From positions 101,946,221 to 102,010,220 of the forward strand of contig OZ024931.1 of assembly GCA_964017235.1 (NCBI GenBank): a DNA stretch of 64,000 nt. The letters run 5' to 3'. The first letter of the stretch is position 1; each line of letters begins with the position of its first letter. This DNA is from Sabellastarte sp. h YS-2021. Its lineage: Eukaryota; Annelida; Polychaeta; Sabellida; Sabellidae. The notes below the pieces were generated by a model. It did not search any database. It was not told where the DNA came from and saw only the letters and a list, made by a program, of their open reading frames with translations. Positions 62,957 to 64,000 of the stretch are shown here, piece by piece. Both the position numbers and the translations under genes were made by a program.

Positions 62957-63310
62957 CGGTATTAACTTATTAAAATTTAATTTACTTATTAAATTTGCAT
63001 TTTTATTGCATTAATACATCCTATCCAATGGACAGTTGCTGAATAACTATCGCTTGGCAGGTGCTTAAGTCACTAGAGACTTAAGTGAACTCATAAATGA
63101 TAAGAAAAATTTCCTCCGGCCTACGTTGACCTATAGAGTCAGGAAACCTGTAGGCCTATGGCCGGTTAACACTACTTGGTTGTTGGGCCTATACCGACCT
63201 TTCCCCCCTTTTTTACAAACCTGTCCTGAGATTAGGGAAGAGAGGAATGAGTTCAATCCCAGAAGGCAAATAAACCTCCTGAAGGAAGCACGTCAGGTTT
63301 TTAAAAAATT
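62957..63310 (-). mobile_element. DIRS fragment E (complementary region and adjacent 3' part)
   Basis: GGTATTAACTTATT.., ATTGCATTAATACATCCTAT and CCAATGGAC reproduce the complementary region of A; 63,035-63,310 matches 5,411-5,690. No ITR or coding part remains. Orientation equals that of A to D. Confidence 0.85.
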
Positions 63311-63371
63311 TTTGTAAGCTTCACAAACTATTTACACTATGTACACATATACAAATCTCCTCAATATAAGG

Positions 63372-63871
63372 TAGGGATGGGTCGGTATGAAAAATATGTA
63401 CATCGTGAGGTCGCCAATGCAAAATCATACTGATTCTGGGATTCTGCGTTTTAGAACACCCAAAACAAACATCGACGTTTCCTCTTCACGACATCACAAT
63501 AAAAGTGACCAAATGCACGAAATGCGAGATAAAAGTTTATGATTTCTTCAGATTTCTTGTTTGTTCCCAATATTTTAAATTTTTCTTCAGTTATATAAGC
63601 TGACAAGCGAAACTGAGGTTATAAATTGTAACCAAATCATGGCAGTTCAACTCAACGTAATTGCTATTAGATACTGTGTAAAGTCTACAAATGCATGAAA
63701 TGGGGGGAGAAAAGCTTAAAATTTCTTCAGATTTTGAGTATGTTTCTAATATTTTAACTCTTCCTTCCATTATATGTGCTGACAGGTGAAGTGGCAGTTG
63801 TAAAATCTCATCACAGTATTTCAGTAAAATGCTCTCAATACTGAGATACCGGACCTACCAACCCATCCCTA
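63372..63871. mobile_element. hAT-type MITE (500 bp)
   Basis: The ends TAGGGATGGGTCGGTA and TACCAACCCATCCCTA are inverted with one mismatch. The flanks ATATAAGG (63,364-63,371) and ATATAAAG (63,872-63,879) match at 7 of 8 positions. The interior has two related halves (ATTTCTTCAGATT, TTTTAA, CTGACA). Confidence 0.85.
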
Positions 63872-63879
63872 ATATAAAG

Positions 63880-64000
63880 GCTATTTGTGTATCTGCTGAG
63901 CAGCCACTACTGGGCCAAAGTGAAAAAGCCCTGAATCAGTCTAAGCCACATTCTTCAAATAGAACTGTGTGAAAGTGTTATGTGACTTCTAGTGGCAGAC
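63880..64000. other. Right edge, nothing recognised
   Basis: 120 bp without repeat or coding signal. Confidence 0.4.

Overview
This is a window of animal nuclear DNA. It is AT-rich, intron-dominated and crowded with mobile elements. The elements seen (DIRS-type tyrosine-recombinase retrotransposons, a Penelope-like GIY-YIG fragment with a hammerhead ribozyme, tRNA- and 5S-derived SINE-like sequences, hAT and TA-flanked MITEs, and tandem-repeat dispersed elements of the kind known in bivalves) suggest a marine invertebrate, probably a bivalve mollusc. The species is an inference, not something read from the sequence.

The one host gene I can assign is on the minus strand. It is the orthologue of SLC25A17/PMP34, the peroxisomal member of the mitochondrial carrier family. 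Seven coding exons with compatible splice phases run from the start codon at 60,225 down to 20,808. They encode 241 codons, and the last part of the third carrier repeat is not in view. Introns are large because of repeats: intron 1 is 21.6 kb and intron 2 is 11.2 kb.

Four DIRS-like elements lie on the same strand as the gene: A (5,041-10,890), B (11,265-17,590), C (28,081-37,359) and D (42,024-49,306). A terminal fragment E sits near 63 kb. A and D have inverted terminal repeats, and A-D plus E show the internal complementary region that joins the complements of both ends, which is diagnostic of DIRS. A, B and C are inserted at the same A-rich position of one satellite family. Every copy is damaged. 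A has an amber stop in RT and lacks the recombinase catalytic core, B has several stops and a MITE in gag, C is shredded, and D carries a MITE in gag and a 1.3 kb repeat element in RT, but its recombinase frame is open with all catalytic residues.

The rest is a mosaic. Satellite arrays with nucleosome-sized units (146-183 bp) lie at about 0-0.75, 2.9-3.8, 25.3-25.9, 28.8-29.6, 30.4-31.2, 38.7-41.8, 45.6-46.3 and 50.8-52.0 kb. Inside element C lies a Penelope-like remnant: a GIY-YIG reading frame preceded by a complete-looking hammerhead ribozyme (33,830-33,901). Just 3' of exon 1, two TA-flanked MITEs are nested inside a third (59,404-60,039). At 56,951-59,343 a hAT-like element has inserted within the terminal repeat of another transposon. 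Four hAT-type insertions can be defined to the base by 8-bp target duplications.
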